64,000 nt of DNA from Cocos nucifera. Taxonomy: Eukaryota > Streptophyta > Magnoliopsida > Arecales > Arecaceae. Location of the stretch: NCBI GenBank assembly GCA_006176705.1, contig QRFJ01000083.1, positions 1,631,387 to 1,695,386 of the forward strand, given 5' to 3'. The notes under the pieces were generated by a model that was not told where the DNA came from, ran no database searches, and worked only from the letters and a program-made list of their open reading frames with translations. The first letter of the stretch is position 1, and each line of letters begins with the position of its first letter. The translations under genes were made by a program, and so were the position numbers. Below are positions 12,841 to 23,924 of this stretch, piece after piece.

Positions 12841-13195
12841 AGTTTTATAATCATTGTCATATCCATGCCAACCACTGTCATAGGTCACTGGTGCAAATGA
12901 TGCCAACCGCTGTATTAGACCTATGGCAGCGGTTAAGAAACTTCTGCTATAGATTACTTATGGCTGCGGTTATGTAATCGCCACCATAGATTAACTATGG
13001 TAGGAATTACATAACTGCTATTATAGTTCGATCTATTACAGTAATTTATAAATCGCTGCAACAGACTATCTATGGCAGTGGTTCAAATAACCGCTGCCAT
13101 AGAGCTACGGCGATGGCCGTAGTAGTAGTGGTTAGAAAACCGCTGCCATAGCCTATGGCAGCGATTTTTTAGGCTACGATAGTGGTTACGAACCA
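12838..13195. repeat. Right subterminal repeats of the CACTA element
   Basis: Dense copies of CTATGGCAGCGGTT-type motifs in both orientations mirror the array at the left end and stop just inside the right terminal inverted repeat. Confidence 0.8.
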
Positions 13196-13225
13196 TTGCC
13201 GTAGTTCTTTTTTGTAGTAGTATAA

Positions 13226-13814
13226 AATATAGTACGTAACCATGATTTTGAAAAATATATGATCTATAGACAATACCTCAGAATTAATTCGATTCAATAG
13301 TATTGATCATACTGAATCATGAAAGTCATTGTATCCTTTATTTGACACAAGACCTATCCATGGTTACAAACATAACTAACACTATCGACATGAGTCTTGG
13401 TGTGGTAGTGTAGCAAGAAAATAGCATTCAAAAGTGATACAAATATATGCTATTTTCGTTGTCAGTTCTCTAATTTCTCTTCAACATGCTTATGTACAAA
13501 ATAAGCAAGAGAAATTCTAATGACTTTTACAACAAGCCATTCTGCCTTACATACTCAACATGGTGTCAATGATGAGACAGTACAACATATTTGAAACTCG
13601 ACACCTGATCTCATATTTTATATAGTAGGTACATAAACAAGAGATATCTCTAAGTATACTAAAAAAAATATGTATACATAAATAAAATAATTAAAATAAA
13701 TATACCATTAATTTATCATGCCAATGATGTATCTCAAAAGTGCACGAGATGTAAAGAGTCCATAATAATAAAGCAATAGTAAAACATAAATATAAGATCA
13801 CTCCCACTAATTAG
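13226..13814 (-). other. Non-coding 3' region of Copia-1 next to the CACTA insertion
   Basis: This AT-rich stretch lies between the end of the RNase H region and the CACTA insertion point. It continues on the far side of the insertion at 7518-7593 up to the polypurine tract. No coding sequence is seen. Confidence 0.6.
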
Positions 13815-15570
13815 GTATATCAAAAGAACTCAGTATGCCCATACTTTTAACATGTCTCGTAAAACATATGGGCCTAAAACCTTTAGTCAGAGGATCAGCT
13901 AACATTGACTCTGTATCTATGTACTCAACAGTTATATTTTATTTCTTCATAAGATCTCTTACTGTCAGGTACTTCAGCTCTAAATATTTAGATCCATTAG
14001 AAAATTTATTATTCTTTGTGAAGAATACAACAGTACTATTATCATAATAGATTGTTAATGGTCTAAAGATAGAATTAATAATTTAAAATCCTGCAATAAA
14101 TTTTTTTAGCTAAACAGCTTGAGTAGCAGCTCCATAATAAGCAATAAACTCAGCTTGCATAGTAGAAGAAGCTGTCATAGTCTGTTTAACACACCTTCAG
14201 GATATCGCACCTTCGGCTAACATAAAAATATATCCTAAGATTGATTTTAAATCATTAGGGCATCCAGCAAGATCTAAATCTGAATATCCTAACAACTGTA
14301 GATCATCGATTCTTCTATATACAAGTATATAGTCCTTGGTTTTTTGTAAATATCTCATTATCCTTTTTGCTATAATCCAATGCTAAAAATCTAAATTCGA
14401 TAGATATCTACGAAGAACTCCCACTATAAAAGCAATATTAGGTCTGATGCAAACTTGAGCATACATTAGACTTCCTATAGCACTGGCATAAGGGATATTC
14501 TTCATTTGATCCTTTTCAAGCTCATTCTTGGAGCACTGATCTTTACTGAACTTATCACCTTTGGTAATAGGCGTGTCACAGGATTTGTAATTCTACATAT
14601 TAAATCTTTCAAGAACTCTGTTAATGTATGTCTTCTGTAACAAACCCAACAGATGACATGATCTATTCCTATAAATGTCAATGCTTAGAACAAAAGCTGC
14701 TTTTTTAAGATCTTTTATATTAAAAATCCTAGATAACATTTATTTAGTCTCATTGGGTAGATCATAATCACTACAGGCAAGCAAGATATCATCAATATAT
14801 AGAACAAGAAAAATAAACTTGCTCCCACTGGTCTTGAGATAGATGTACTGATCAATTTTATTTTCTTCAAAACCAAGAAAGATTACCACCTCATCAAATT
14901 TTAAATATCATTATTTAGATGCTTGTTTCAGACCGTAGATCAACTTCAATTTGTAGATTAAATATTTTTTTTCATTTTCTTGAAAACCCTAAGGTTGTTT
15001 CATATATACTTCCTCACTCAGGTTACCATTCAGAACAGCAGTTTTAACATCCATCTTATGAAGCTCAAGGTCATAATGAGCCACTAAAGATATGATGATT
15101 CTAAAGGAGTCTTTTGTAAATACTGAAGAGAAAGTTTTAGTGTAATCAACTCCTCTCCGAGTAAACTTTTTAGCCACCAATCTAGCCTTCAAACGCTCAA
15201 TCCTTCTTTTAGAATCCTTTTTAGTCTTATATATCCACTTACATCCAATAGATTTACTATGTTCAATAGGCTCAACAAGCTTCCATACATTATTATTAGC
15301 CATAGATTGCATTTCTTTCTTCATAGCATTTATCGATAAATCAGACTGAAGATAAGTCACAGCATCATAATATGTCACTGGATCAATCACATTTCCAATA
15401 TTATAATCACTTTTCCTACGATAGATGTAAAAATCATCAAAAATGGCAAGCCTCCTTGGTCGGGTAGATCTTCTTAATGTCATCTCATCATTAGGCTGAA
15501 TAGGTTGAGGATTCAAAATAGGAGCAGAAGGATTAGGAACCTAAACATCCATTCTCTTAATAGGTGCGTA
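13815..15570 (-). pseudogene. Copia-1 reverse transcriptase and RNase H remnant
   Basis: The longest open piece is 15516-14989 (175 codons). It contains the Copia RT start (NNVWKLVEP, GCKWIYKTKK, LKARLVAKKFTRRGVDY, KMDVKTAVLNGNLSEEVYM). Beyond its stop the same protein continues with IYGLKQASK, a YIDDILLA active-site motif near 14800 and IPYASAIGSLMYAQ. The RNase H part has AEFIAYYGAATQAV near 14150 and ADPLTKG near 13880. Several stops interrupt it. Confidence 0.85.
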
Positions 15571-15642
15571 AATAATATTTTCATATGATGCAGTTATAGA
15601 AATGAAGATGGTCTCAGTCTGATTATTATCAACATTAATGCC

Positions 15643-16700
15643 TCAAAAATATTTCGTATCAGCCACATCAAATTCTAAAAATTTTATAGTCTGTGACTCT
15701 ACAATTCTGTTATCTCTTTCAGGACTATAGAATCTGTATCTTATAGCATGTTCTGGATATCCAATGAAATAGCAACGACTGATTCTGGGATCAGTCTTTT
15801 TTTCTATAGGATTATATATTCTTATTTCTACAGGACAATCCCAAATTTGAAAATGATTTAGACTAGGTTTTCTACCAATCCATATTTCAAAAGATGTTTT
15901 GGATACATATTTACTAGGAATCCTATTAAGAATATACAAGGCAGTTTTAATAGCCTCATCCTATAGATATTCTGATAAATTTGACCTGCTCATCATGCTT
16001 CTCATCATATCCTTAATGGTGCAATTACGCCTTTCAGTCATACCATTTTGCTCGGAACTATCAGACATAGTATATTAGGCTACAATCCTATAATCTTATA
16101 AGTATTTAGCAAACGGATCCATATGCTGTTCTGCTATATCATGTTTGTCATAATACTCACCTCCACGGTCAGATCTTATAATCTTGATGATCTTTTTCAA
16201 TTGACTCTCAACTTCTATTTTAAAAATTTTAAATTTTTTAAGAGCATCAGACTTTTCTTTAATCAAATAAAGATATCCATATCTAGAAAAATCATCAATA
16301 AATATGATAAAATATTTATTGCCATAGATTGTAGAAGAATAAGATCCACTGATATCAGTGCGAATTATTTCTAGAAGGTCTAAACTATGAGTTGCTTCTT
16401 TCTTTTTAGTCTTAGTCAATTTACCTTTAATACAATCAATGCAAGTCTTCATATCTCAAAAATCCAAGGTAGGCAAGATATTATTCTTAATTAGTCTATC
16501 AATTCTTTTCTTAGATATGTGTCCTAAGCATTTATGCCACAACATAAAGGATCTTTCTTTGATTCTAGAATATTTTGCAATCACATTCTCAACATTCAAA
16601 AAAATATAGAGATTATTATAAGATAAATATAATTTATATAATCTACCACTCATAATATCATAATCAATAATTTATAAATTAAATGTCAAATCAATTTTTT
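15643..16700 (-). pseudogene. Copia-1 pre-integrase and integrase remnant
   Basis: In minus-strand order there is a GAG-pre-integrase segment (MLWHKCLGHISKKRIDRLI, 16653-16456), then the integrase core (16452-16096) with the first catalytic Asp in RTDISG, the segment FIIFIDDFSRYGYLYLI and the second in IRSDRGGEY. After a stop comes EQNGMTERRN with the catalytic Glu, then 15939-15643 with YILNRIPSKYVSKTSFEIW. The order and motifs are typical of Copia. Stops at three or more places disable it. Confidence 0.88.
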
Positions 16701-16724
16701 CATTATGAAAATCAAAATCAAAAC

Positions 16725-18141
16725 TGTTGGGGATAAATCCCGCTCCTGCCGAAGCCCGGCCCGACGCTCAGCCCAATGTAACCAGTAGCCGCTGAAGAGC
16801 TTTAGCGCCAAGGTCCGGGCCAAACTGCCGCGCCAGGCCGAGCCCCTACCACGGCCGAACTGCCTAGAGGCCGAACTCCCCTGCGCCAAGGCCCAGGCCG
16901 AACTGCCTAGAGGCCGAACTCCCCTGCGCCAAGGTCCGGGCCGAACTGCCTAGAGGCCGAACTCCCCTGCGCCAAGGACCGGGCCGAACTGCCTAGAGGC
17001 CGAACTCCCACCGCCAGCCGAACTTCCTGGCGGCCGAGCTCCTTGGACTCCAAGCGGCTGGACTTCTTCGGGAGACGGACTCCTCCCAGACGCCCGTTCG
17101 GCCATCCGAGCTCCTCCCGGGTTTTTCCTTCAGCCGAACTCTCCTACGAGCCCGAACTCCTTCGGGCCCCACGGCCGAACTCCTTCGGACCGACCCCAGG
17201 CGAGCCCCTGCAGCCGAACTCCTTCGGACTTCCCACGGCCGAACTCCTTCGGACTGACCCCAGGCGAGCCCGTGCAGCCGAACTCCTTCGGACCGACTTC
17301 AGGCGAGCCCAAGTGGCCGAACCCCTTCGGACCGACCCTAGGCGACCGAACTCCTCAGCAAGCCCTGGCCGAACCAACTAGCAACCTAAGTCCTTCAACT
17401 GGCCAGCCGAGCCTCTTCGGGCCTCTCGGCGGTCGAACTCCTCGGCAACCGTCCCGCGGCCGAACTCTACAGATGGCCGACCCTTCAGCCAGACGAACTC
17501 CCCCAGCTTTCCCCTCGGCCGAACTCTGTTACAAGTCCGAACTCCATTGGACGAACTGTCGCCTGCAGCAAGACCGGACGACGCCTTCCTCTCCGTACCG
17601 GACTCCGTGCGGCCCACGACTCGCCGGTATGGCTCCCACGATCCACCGGACGACGCCTTCCTCTCCGTACCGGACTCCATGCGGCCCATGCCTCGCCGGT
17701 ATGGCTCCCACGATCCATCGGACGATGCCTTCCTCTCCGTACCGGACTCCATGCGGCCCACGCCTCGCCGGTATGGCTCCCACGATCTACCGGACGATGC
17801 CTTCCTCTCCGTACCAAACTCCATGCTGCCCGACGACCCTCTGCCAGACGGCACAGCCGTCACCATCAACTAAGCTCCGCTATAAAAGGACCCCTCCCGA
17901 CATACTAAGGCTAAGCTCTCTGAACTCTCGACTCTCTAAACTCTCCTCCACATCTCTAAGCTCCGGAACTCATTCCGAGCACTCCATTACTGTTGGTCGG
18001 AAACTAACTTGACCGTCGGAGGGTCCTGCCGGAGCCACCACCCCACCGGTTCCGGACGGGACTTCGTTCTGCAGGTCCCCGGCGGCGCCCAGCGGCCTCG
18101 ATTGCGGCGACCTCCGACGGCGACGAATTTCTGCACCAACA
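16725..18141 (+). repeat. 5' LTR of the Tat-type Gypsy element
   Basis: It is 1417 bp, GC-rich and full of GCCGAACTCC motifs. It has four copies of TGCCTAGAGG at 43-bp spacing (16861, 16904, 16947, 16990), a 72-bp tandem repeat (units starting at 17578, 17650, 17722 and a partial one at 17794) and a TATA box at 17881. It ends CACCAACA. Open frames inside it come from the repeats. Confidence 0.95.
17881..17887 (+). promoter_or_regulatory. TATA box of the Gypsy 5' LTR
   Basis: The sequence TATAAAAGGA lies about 250 bp before the LTR end, the expected place for the retrotransposon promoter. The same motif is at 26380 in the 3' LTR and near 51459 in the related solo LTR. Confidence 0.75.
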
Positions 18142-18165
18142 GATTGGCGCTAGAAGGAGGGCCTG
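18142..18165 (+). promoter_or_regulatory. Probable primer-binding site of the Gypsy element
   Basis: One base after the LTR the sequence reads ATTGGCGCTAGAAGGAGGG. A TGGCGC start just inside the 5' LTR is the usual position and beginning of a tRNA primer-binding site in plant Gypsy elements. I did not identify the tRNA. Confidence 0.5.
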
Positions 18166-18271
18166 AACCTTCGAGGTTCCCTTGTTCTTAAAGGAGTGCT
18201 CGGCGACGATTTCCTTCCCCTGCTCCGGATCTCTCTTCTCCCTCTTCAGTATTCCTTTTCTGGAAAGAAAA

Positions 18272-19258
18272 ATGCCCCCCAGAAGAGCCTCGACCCGGAG
18301 GTCGGCAGCCTCCGCGGCCCGATCCCGTTCGGGTCCGTCCGCTCCCACTCCGGCCCCGGCGACACGGGCCCGCTCCGTACCCACGGTGGATGCGGAGCAG
18401 TTCGACCTGCTTGCCCAGCAGGTCCGCGATCTTACGGAGGCGGTGCGGGCGGTGCAGGCCACGCATTCGCGAGGTCCGGCGCCCACTCGACCGGCGCGGG
18501 GTTCCCCGGAGCCCGGGAACCCAGTCCAGGAGCGACCGATGTGGGCTACCCGACCTCCGACCCTCGGAAGAGAAGGGCAGCCGGCAAGGAGCCCCTGCTC
18601 GGACCGCGGCTCGACCCAGGGAGAGGCTTCACACCTATTCCGCGAGAAGACCTTGGGGATTAAGGATCGCGAAGACTTCCTGGATCAAAGGCTCTTGGAG
18701 ATGGGACGACGCATAGAAGAACTTCGTCATACTCCTTCCTCCCGCGGTAACGATATTTGCACTGATCCTCCCTTCTCACAGAAAATTATGCAGGAACAGG
18801 TACCGCCGAACTTCAAGCTCCCGCATTTTGAAAGCTACGATGGGACCACCGACCCGGTCGACCATTTGGAGGCTTTCAGGACTACGATGTTGCTCCATGG
18901 CGCGCCTGATGCCATCTTGTGTCGGGCTTTCCCTTCTACCCTCAAAGGAGCGGCCAGGAATTGGTACTCGGCGCTTAAGCCGGGCACCATCCTGTCATTT
19001 GACCAAATGAGTCAACAATTCGCGGCCCACTTTGTCAGCAGCAAGCGGCCGCGCAGAGGCTCGGATTCCTTGTTGGCCATCAGGCAAAAAGAGGGGGAGC
19101 CCATCCGGGCTTACGTCACCCGATTCAACGCTGCCGCGCTGGAAGTCCGAACCTGGACCAATCGGTTGCTATGGCCGCGCTCAAGGGCGGCCTTCAGAAG
19201 AACGACCTGTTGTTCTCCCTGGAAAAGAAATATCCCAGGGATTTCGCTGACATGCTAG
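18272..19258 (+). pseudogene. Gypsy gag, frame broken near 19150
   Basis: I take the ATG at 18272. The N-terminus is Arg/Ser/Pro-rich. From about residue 180 comes a Retrotrans_gag-type domain (NFKLPHFESYDGTTDP, AARNWYSALKPGTI, KEGEPIRAYVTRFNAA). Within this domain, near 19150, similarity moves to the frame that opens at 19171, consistent with loss of one base. The out-of-frame remainder runs on to 19258. The rest of Gag, including the zinc knuckle, is in the following frame. Since the break is inside a conserved domain, I infer a disabling mutation rather than a programmed frameshift. Confidence 0.8.
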
Positions 19259-22200
19259 CTCGGGCGGCGGAAAGCTATGCCCGGGCAGAGGAGGCTTTTG
19301 AGGCCAAGGATAATGAAGCTCGCGACAAGCGACGAGTAGGCAGAGCGGGAAGGCCCGCCGAAGAAAGAAAGCGCACCGAAGCTTGGCCGCGCTCCCGAAC
19401 TCCGCCTGGTCGCGGGCGAGCCCGGACTCCACCTCAGGCTCGGGGGCGGGAAGCCACCGACGGAAGGGCACACCGAAGTCCCCCCCGACGCCGAAGTCCC
19501 CTCCGGCGCCGAAGTTCCCCCCGGCGCCGAGGTTCTCCCCCGCGACGAGGTTCATCTCCGCGCCAAGGTTCTCCCCTCCGGCGGCGTTTTCACAGCTACG
19601 CCCCCCTCAACGCCTCGAAGGCTCAGGTGCTGCTGGAGATCAAGGGAAGACTTCCGGAGCCGGAGAGAATGCGTTCCCATCCCAGAAAACGCAACCCCAA
19701 CAAGTTCTGCCTTTACCACCGTGACCACGGTCACGATACCGAGGAGTGCATCCAGCTCCAGGATGAAATCGAGGAGCTGGTCCGGCGGGGCAGGCTTGGC
19801 CGATTCCTGCAAAGACAACCTAAAGAGCGGAAAGATCGGCCGAGAAGGTTGCCGCCGGATGAGGAGGATCGGCAGGAGGATCGGCCGCCTCTTGGCGTCA
19901 TTAACACCGTCTCGGGAGGACCGCAGCGGGGAAAGACCGACGGATCCGAGGGACCGGCGAAGAGGCAGAGGACCTCGGAGCCCGTGACCTTCACCAAGGC
20001 AGACGCCCAAGGGATCCGATTTCCACATAACGACGCGGTTGTAATCTCTTTAAACGTCGCTGATTATGATGTACGCCGCGTTTTGGTGGATAATGGAAGT
20101 TCGGCGGACATATTGTTTTATGATGCCTTCTTAAAAATGTCCCTACCTGACACCCGCTTAGGGCCTGTAAATTCCCCCCTGGTAGGATTTGCCGGACACG
20201 CCGTTCCGGTCGAAGGCATGGTGACTTTGGCGGTGACGGCGGGCCAATCCCCAAAATTGGCCAAGGCGCGGATCGACTTTCTGGTCGTGAAGACCCCGTC
20301 CGCCTATAATGCAATCCTTGGGCGACCCGGCCTAAACGCATTACGGGCGGTTGTGTCAACCTACTACTTAAAGATGAAATTCTCGATGAGCCACGGAGTC
20401 GGCGAGGTCAGAGGAGACCAGGCCCTGGCAAAGTACTGCTACTCAGTTGCCCTGCGCGGGGGAGACCGGCCCGACCCTTGCCTTGTTGATGGGCTGGACG
20501 TCCGCGACGACCTCACTGAAGAACGGGGCGAACCTGCGGAAGACCTCGTCCCTGTGCCCTTACACGACGGAGACCCGGGGCATGAGGTGCGGATCGGCTC
20601 CAACCTGGCGGCCGAGGTTAGGAGACAGCTCGTCGCTTTCCTCAGAAGGAATGCGGACGTCTTCGCCTGGGCCCCAGCGGATGTACCAGGGATCGACGCC
20701 GATGTTATAGAGCATCGGCTGGCCATCGACCCAAGGCACCGACCCATCAGAGAAAAGTTGCGCCACCAAGCCCCAGAGAGACAGAAGGCGGTAGCCGAAG
20801 AAGTGGATAAGCTCCTCGAGGCCGGACTCATCCGGGAGGTCAACTATCCGACCTGGGTCTCGAACGTGGTCCTCGTCAAAAAAGCAAACAACAAATGGAG
20901 GATGTGCGTCGACTTCAAGAAGCTGAACAAAGCCTGCCCAAAGGACAGCTACCCCCTGCCGAGGATCGACCAGCTGGTGGACGCCACCTCGGGCCACGAG
21001 CTCCTCACTTTTATGGACGCATTTTCTGGTTACAACCAGATACGCATGGCGCCCGAAGATGAAGAAAAGACCACCTTTATTACTGACCGAGGTCTCTACT
21101 GTTACAGGGTCATGCCTTTCGGACTCAAGAATGCGGGAGCCACCTACCAGCGCTTGGTCAATAAGGTCTTCAAGGGGCAGATCGGTCGCAACATGGAGGT
21201 GTACGTGGACGACATGCTGGTCAAAAGCCGAGCCTCGACGGACCACCTCGCCGACCTTGAAGAAACCTTCGATGCGCTTAGGAGGCACAAGATGAAGTTG
21301 AACCCGACCAAATGCGCCTTCGGCGTGACCTCCGGAAAATTCCTAGGATTCATGGTGTCGAGATGCGGAATCGAGGCGAATCCCGAGAAAATCCGAGCCA
21401 TCCGGGAGATGACTGCCCCGAAAACAATTAAGGAAGTTCAGCGCCTGGCTGGGAAGGTGGCGTCCCTGAACCGCTTTGTCTCGAGGTCGGCCGAGCGGTG
21501 CCTGCCTTTCTTCCAGGTCCTCAGGCGACCGAAAGATTTTTGCTGGACAGCGGAGTGCAAACAGGCATTCGAGGAGCTTAAAAACTACCTCGGCGCACCC
21601 CCACTGCTGGCAAAGCCCGAACCTGGAGAAGGGCTGCTCCTATACCTAGCTGTCTCTCCAATGGCCCTGGCGGCTGTCCTGGTCAGGGAAGATGCGAAGG
21701 CGCAACAACCAGTCTACTACGTGAGCCGAGCCTTGAGGGACGTGGAGACCAGGTACTCCAAGTTAGAAAAACTAATTTACTGTCTTCTGATCGCAGCCAG
21801 GAGGCTCCGACCTTACTTTCAGGAGCATACCATCACGGTCCTCACGGACCAACCAATAAGAGCCGTCCTCCACCGAGCAGACGCTTCAGGAAGAATCGCC
21901 AAATGGGCGATCGAACTCACGGAGTTCGACATCAATTACCGGCCCAGGCCATCGATCAAGGCTCAGATACTGGCGGACTTCGTGCTGGAATGCACCGCAC
22001 CAGTTGAAGCCGAGCTTGAATCAAGCGAGGCTATCATCGGAGGGAGACCAGGCCCCAACGAAGCCGAGCTGTGGCGGTCGAGCTTCCCTGAAGAAAGGGC
22101 CGACCTTCTTGAAGGCGCCTGGGTTCTGCATGTGGATGGCTCGTCCAACTCTAGCGGGGCCGGCGCAGGGCTGGTCCTGGTTAGCCCCGAGGGGATCGTC

Positions 22201-23829
22201 ACCGAGTACGCATTGCGCTTCGAGTTTCCCACAACCAACAATGGGGCCGAGTATGAAGCGCTGATAGCCGGGCTGCAGATAGCCAGGGAATTGAAGGTGG
22301 GTCGGCTTCAAGTCTATAGCGATTCCCAGTTGGTGGTCGGTCAGGTCGGCGGCAGCTACGAGGCGCGGGAGGAAAGCATGGTGATGTACCTCGGGAAGGT
22401 GAAGAACTTAATACCAGCCTTCGACAGCTTCGACATTCGGCACATCCCAAGGACCGGGAATACAAGGGCCGACCTCCTCTCCAAGTTGGCCACCTCTGCC
22501 CCGGCCGAACTACCAAAAGAGGTGTTTCTGGAAACTCTGAAGTGCCCGACCACCGAGGAACCTCAGGCCGTCCTGCGGACGGACTTCGAGCCCAGCTGGA
22601 TCGATCCACTGATCGCCTACCTCGAAGAAGGGGTCCTCCCTCACGACCGGAGAGAAGCTCGGAAGCTCAGGAGTCAAGCCTCCCGCTACGTCATGTACGA
22701 GGGCAGGTTATATAAAAGGTCGTACTCCCTCCCGCTGCTGAGGTGCCTCCGACCCTCTGAGGCCTGCATCGCGCTACAGGATGTCCACGAAGGACTCTGC
22801 GGAAGTCACGCGGGAGCCAGATCCCTATCGCAAAGACTACTTCGGCAAGGGTACTACTGGCCAACCCTACTTCGTGATTCCACGGAATACGTGAAGAGAT
22901 GTGACCGCTGCCAGAAGAACGCCAGCGTGCAAAGGCAGCCGGCATCCGAACTCACTCCGCTCACTGCACCCTGGCCCTTCGCGCAGTGGGGGATGGACAT
23001 CCTCGGCCCCTTTCCAACGGCGTCCGGGCAACGGAAGTTCCTCCTGGTCGTGATTGACTACTTTACCAAGTGGGTCGAGGCGGAACCACTAGCGAAGATC
23101 ACCGAGGCCAAGGTGCAGGACTTCGTCTGGAAGACGCTGATCTGCCGGTTCGGCCTGCCCCGAGCCCTCATAACCGATAATGGGCGACAGTTCGCTGGAG
23201 CCCGGTTTGCCGAGTTCTGCGAAGGACTAAACGTCTCCCACCACTTCACGTCGGTGGCTCATCCGCAAGCCAATGGGGAAGCCGAAGTGACCAATCGGAC
23301 CCTGCTGCAAGGCCTCAAAACGAGGCTCGACAGGGCAAAGGGGGCCTGGGCAGACGAACTCTACCACGTCCTCTGGGCATACCGAACAACGCAGAGGGTA
23401 CCGACCGGCGAGACGCCCTTCGCCTTGGCCTTCGGCACCGAGGCAGTCATCCCGATCGAGCTCAAACTTCCATCTGCTCGAATCGTGGGCTTCAACGAGC
23501 AACTCAACCCCCAGGACCTCAGAGCCAACCTCGACCTTCTAGAAGAAAAGAGGGAAGCGGCCCGCATCCGGATGGCCACCTACCAACGGAAGGTGGCTCG
23601 GTATTACAATTCCAGAGTCAAAAACAAGGCATTCAGAGTTGGGGATTTGGTGCTCCGACGAGCAGCCGTCTCTCAGCCCCAGAGTCAAGGGAAGCTCGTC
23701 CCAAATTGGGAAGGTCCGTACGAAGTGGTAGAGGTCGTCCGACCTGGAACCTATCGCCTAAAGGAGCTCGGAGGACTAACGCTTCCCCGACCTTGGAACT
23801 CGAAAAACCTGAGAATGTACCACCAATAG
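19171..23829 (+). CDS. Gypsy polyprotein: end of Gag, protease, RT, RNase H, second RNase H, integrase
   Basis: This is an uninterrupted 1552-codon frame. It opens with the rest of the Gag domain and a long Arg/Pro-rich repeat (about residues 60-145). A zinc-knuckle-like CLYHRDHGHDTEEC starts at residue 180. The aspartic protease has VDNGSSADIL, Asp about residue 307. RT has WRMCVDFKKLNKACPK, MDAFSGYNQI and YVDD at about 678-681. An RT-linked RNase H region follows, then a second RNase H with HVDGSSN at about 987 and YSDSQLVVGQ. Integrase has an H-C-C-type zinc finger ending CDRCQKN, catalytic Asp at about 1276 (WGMDILGPF), TDNGRQF and the Glu in NGEAEVTNR. It reverse-transcribes and inserts the element's RNA. 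The intact frame implies recent activity, but the Gag break upstream argues that this copy cannot make a normal Gag. Confidence 0.95.
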   Translation: MAALKGGLQKNDLLFSLEKKYPRDFADMLARAAESYARAEEAFEAKDNEARDKRRVGRAGRPAEERKRTEAWPRSRTPPGRGRARTPPQARGREATDGRAHRSPPRRRSPLRRRSSPRRRGSPPRRGSSPRQGSPLRRRFHSYAPLNASKAQVLLEIKGRLPEPERMRSHPRKRNPNKFCLYHRDHGHDTEECIQLQDEIEELVRRGRLGRFLQRQPKERKDRPRRLPPDEEDRQEDRPPLGVINTVSGGPQRGKTDGSEGPAKRQRTSEPVTFTKADAQGIRFPHNDAVVISLNVADYDVRRVLVDNGSSADILFYDAFLKMSLPDTRLGPVNSPLVGFAGHAVPVEGMVTLAVTAGQSPKLAKARIDFLVVKTPSAYNAILGRPGLNALRAVVSTYYLKMKFSMSHGVGEVRGDQALAKYCYSVALRGGDRPDPCLVDGLDVRDDLTEERGEPAEDLVPVPLHDGDPGHEVRIGSNLAAEVRRQLVAFLRRNADVFAWAPADVPGIDADVIEHRLAIDPRHRPIREKLRHQAPERQKAVAEEVDKLLEAGLIREVNYPTWVSNVVLVKKANNKWRMCVDFKKLNKACPKDSYPLPRIDQLVDATSGHELLTFMDAFSGYNQIRMAPEDEEKTTFITDRGLYCYRVMPFGLKNAGATYQRLVNKVFKGQIGRNMEVYVDDMLVKSRASTDHLADLEETFDALRRHKMKLNPTKCAFGVTSGKFLGFMVSRCGIEANPEKIRAIREMTAPKTIKEVQRLAGKVASLNRFVSRSAERCLPFFQVLRRPKDFCWTAECKQAFEELKNYLGAPPLLAKPEPGEGLLLYLAVSPMALAAVLVREDAKAQQPVYYVSRALRDVETRYSKLEKLIYCLLIAARRLRPYFQEHTITVLTDQPIRAVLHRADASGRIAKWAIELTEFDINYRPRPSIKAQILADFVLECTAPVEAELESSEAIIGGRPGPNEAELWRSSFPEERADLLEGAWVLHVDGSSNSSGAGAGLVLVSPEGIVTEYALRFEFPTTNNGAEYEALIAGLQIARELKVGRLQVYSDSQLVVGQVGGSYEAREESMVMYLGKVKNLIPAFDSFDIRHIPRTGNTRADLLSKLATSAPAELPKEVFLETLKCPTTEEPQAVLRTDFEPSWIDPLIAYLEEGVLPHDRREARKLRSQASRYVMYEGRLYKRSYSLPLLRCLRPSEACIALQDVHEGLCGSHAGARSLSQRLLRQGYYWPTLLRDSTEYVKRCDRCQKNASVQRQPASELTPLTAPWPFAQWGMDILGPFPTASGQRKFLLVVIDYFTKWVEAEPLAKITEAKVQDFVWKTLICRFGLPRALITDNGRQFAGARFAEFCEGLNVSHHFTSVAHPQANGEAEVTNRTLLQGLKTRLDRAKGAWADELYHVLWAYRTTQRVPTGETPFALAFGTEAVIPIELKLPSARIVGFNEQLNPQDLRANLDLLEEKREAARIRMATYQRKVARYYNSRVKNKAFRVGDLVLRRAAVSQPQSQGKLVPNWEGPYEVVEVVRPGTYRLKELGGLTLPRPWNSKNLRMYHQ

Positions 23830-23924
23830 TTTCCCTCAATAAAACCTTGTTGCTCGACACTATCGTTTCAGGGTCGCTAAAAAAAAAAAAAAAAAGAGAA
23901 GAGAAGAAGCGAGCGGAAATGTCC

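Larger units (their letters stand above)
7594..13222. mobile_element. CACTA (En/Spm) DNA transposon, defective, inserted in Copia-1
   Basis: The left end reads CACTATTACAAAAA and the right end, on the opposite strand, TACTACTACAAAAAA. Both are variants of the CACTACTACAAAAA terminal inverted repeat of plant CACTA elements. A 3-bp target duplication TAA flanks it (7591-7593 and 13223-13225), as expected for the superfamily. Subterminal zones are packed with a TATGGCAGCGGTT motif in both orientations. The interior holds a large inverted repeat, C-rich and G-rich minisatellites and remnants of a Ptta/En-Spm-type gene. No catalytic DDE transposase is recognised, so it is non-autonomous. It lies between the RNase H region and the polypurine tract of Copia-1 and is therefore younger than that element. 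Confidence 0.88.

Noticed and set aside
7594..13222. CRISPR-like reading of the regularly spaced CTATGGCAGCGGTT motifs
   Set aside because: This is plant nuclear DNA; the motifs alternate in orientation, vary in spacing and lie at both ends of a CACTA element, so they are subterminal transposon repeats.
17043..18012. Open frames of 110-250 codons on both strands in the Gypsy LTR, repeated at 25542-26511
   Set aside because: They lie within the LTR and come from GC-rich 43-bp and 72-bp repeats; identical frames occur in both LTRs.
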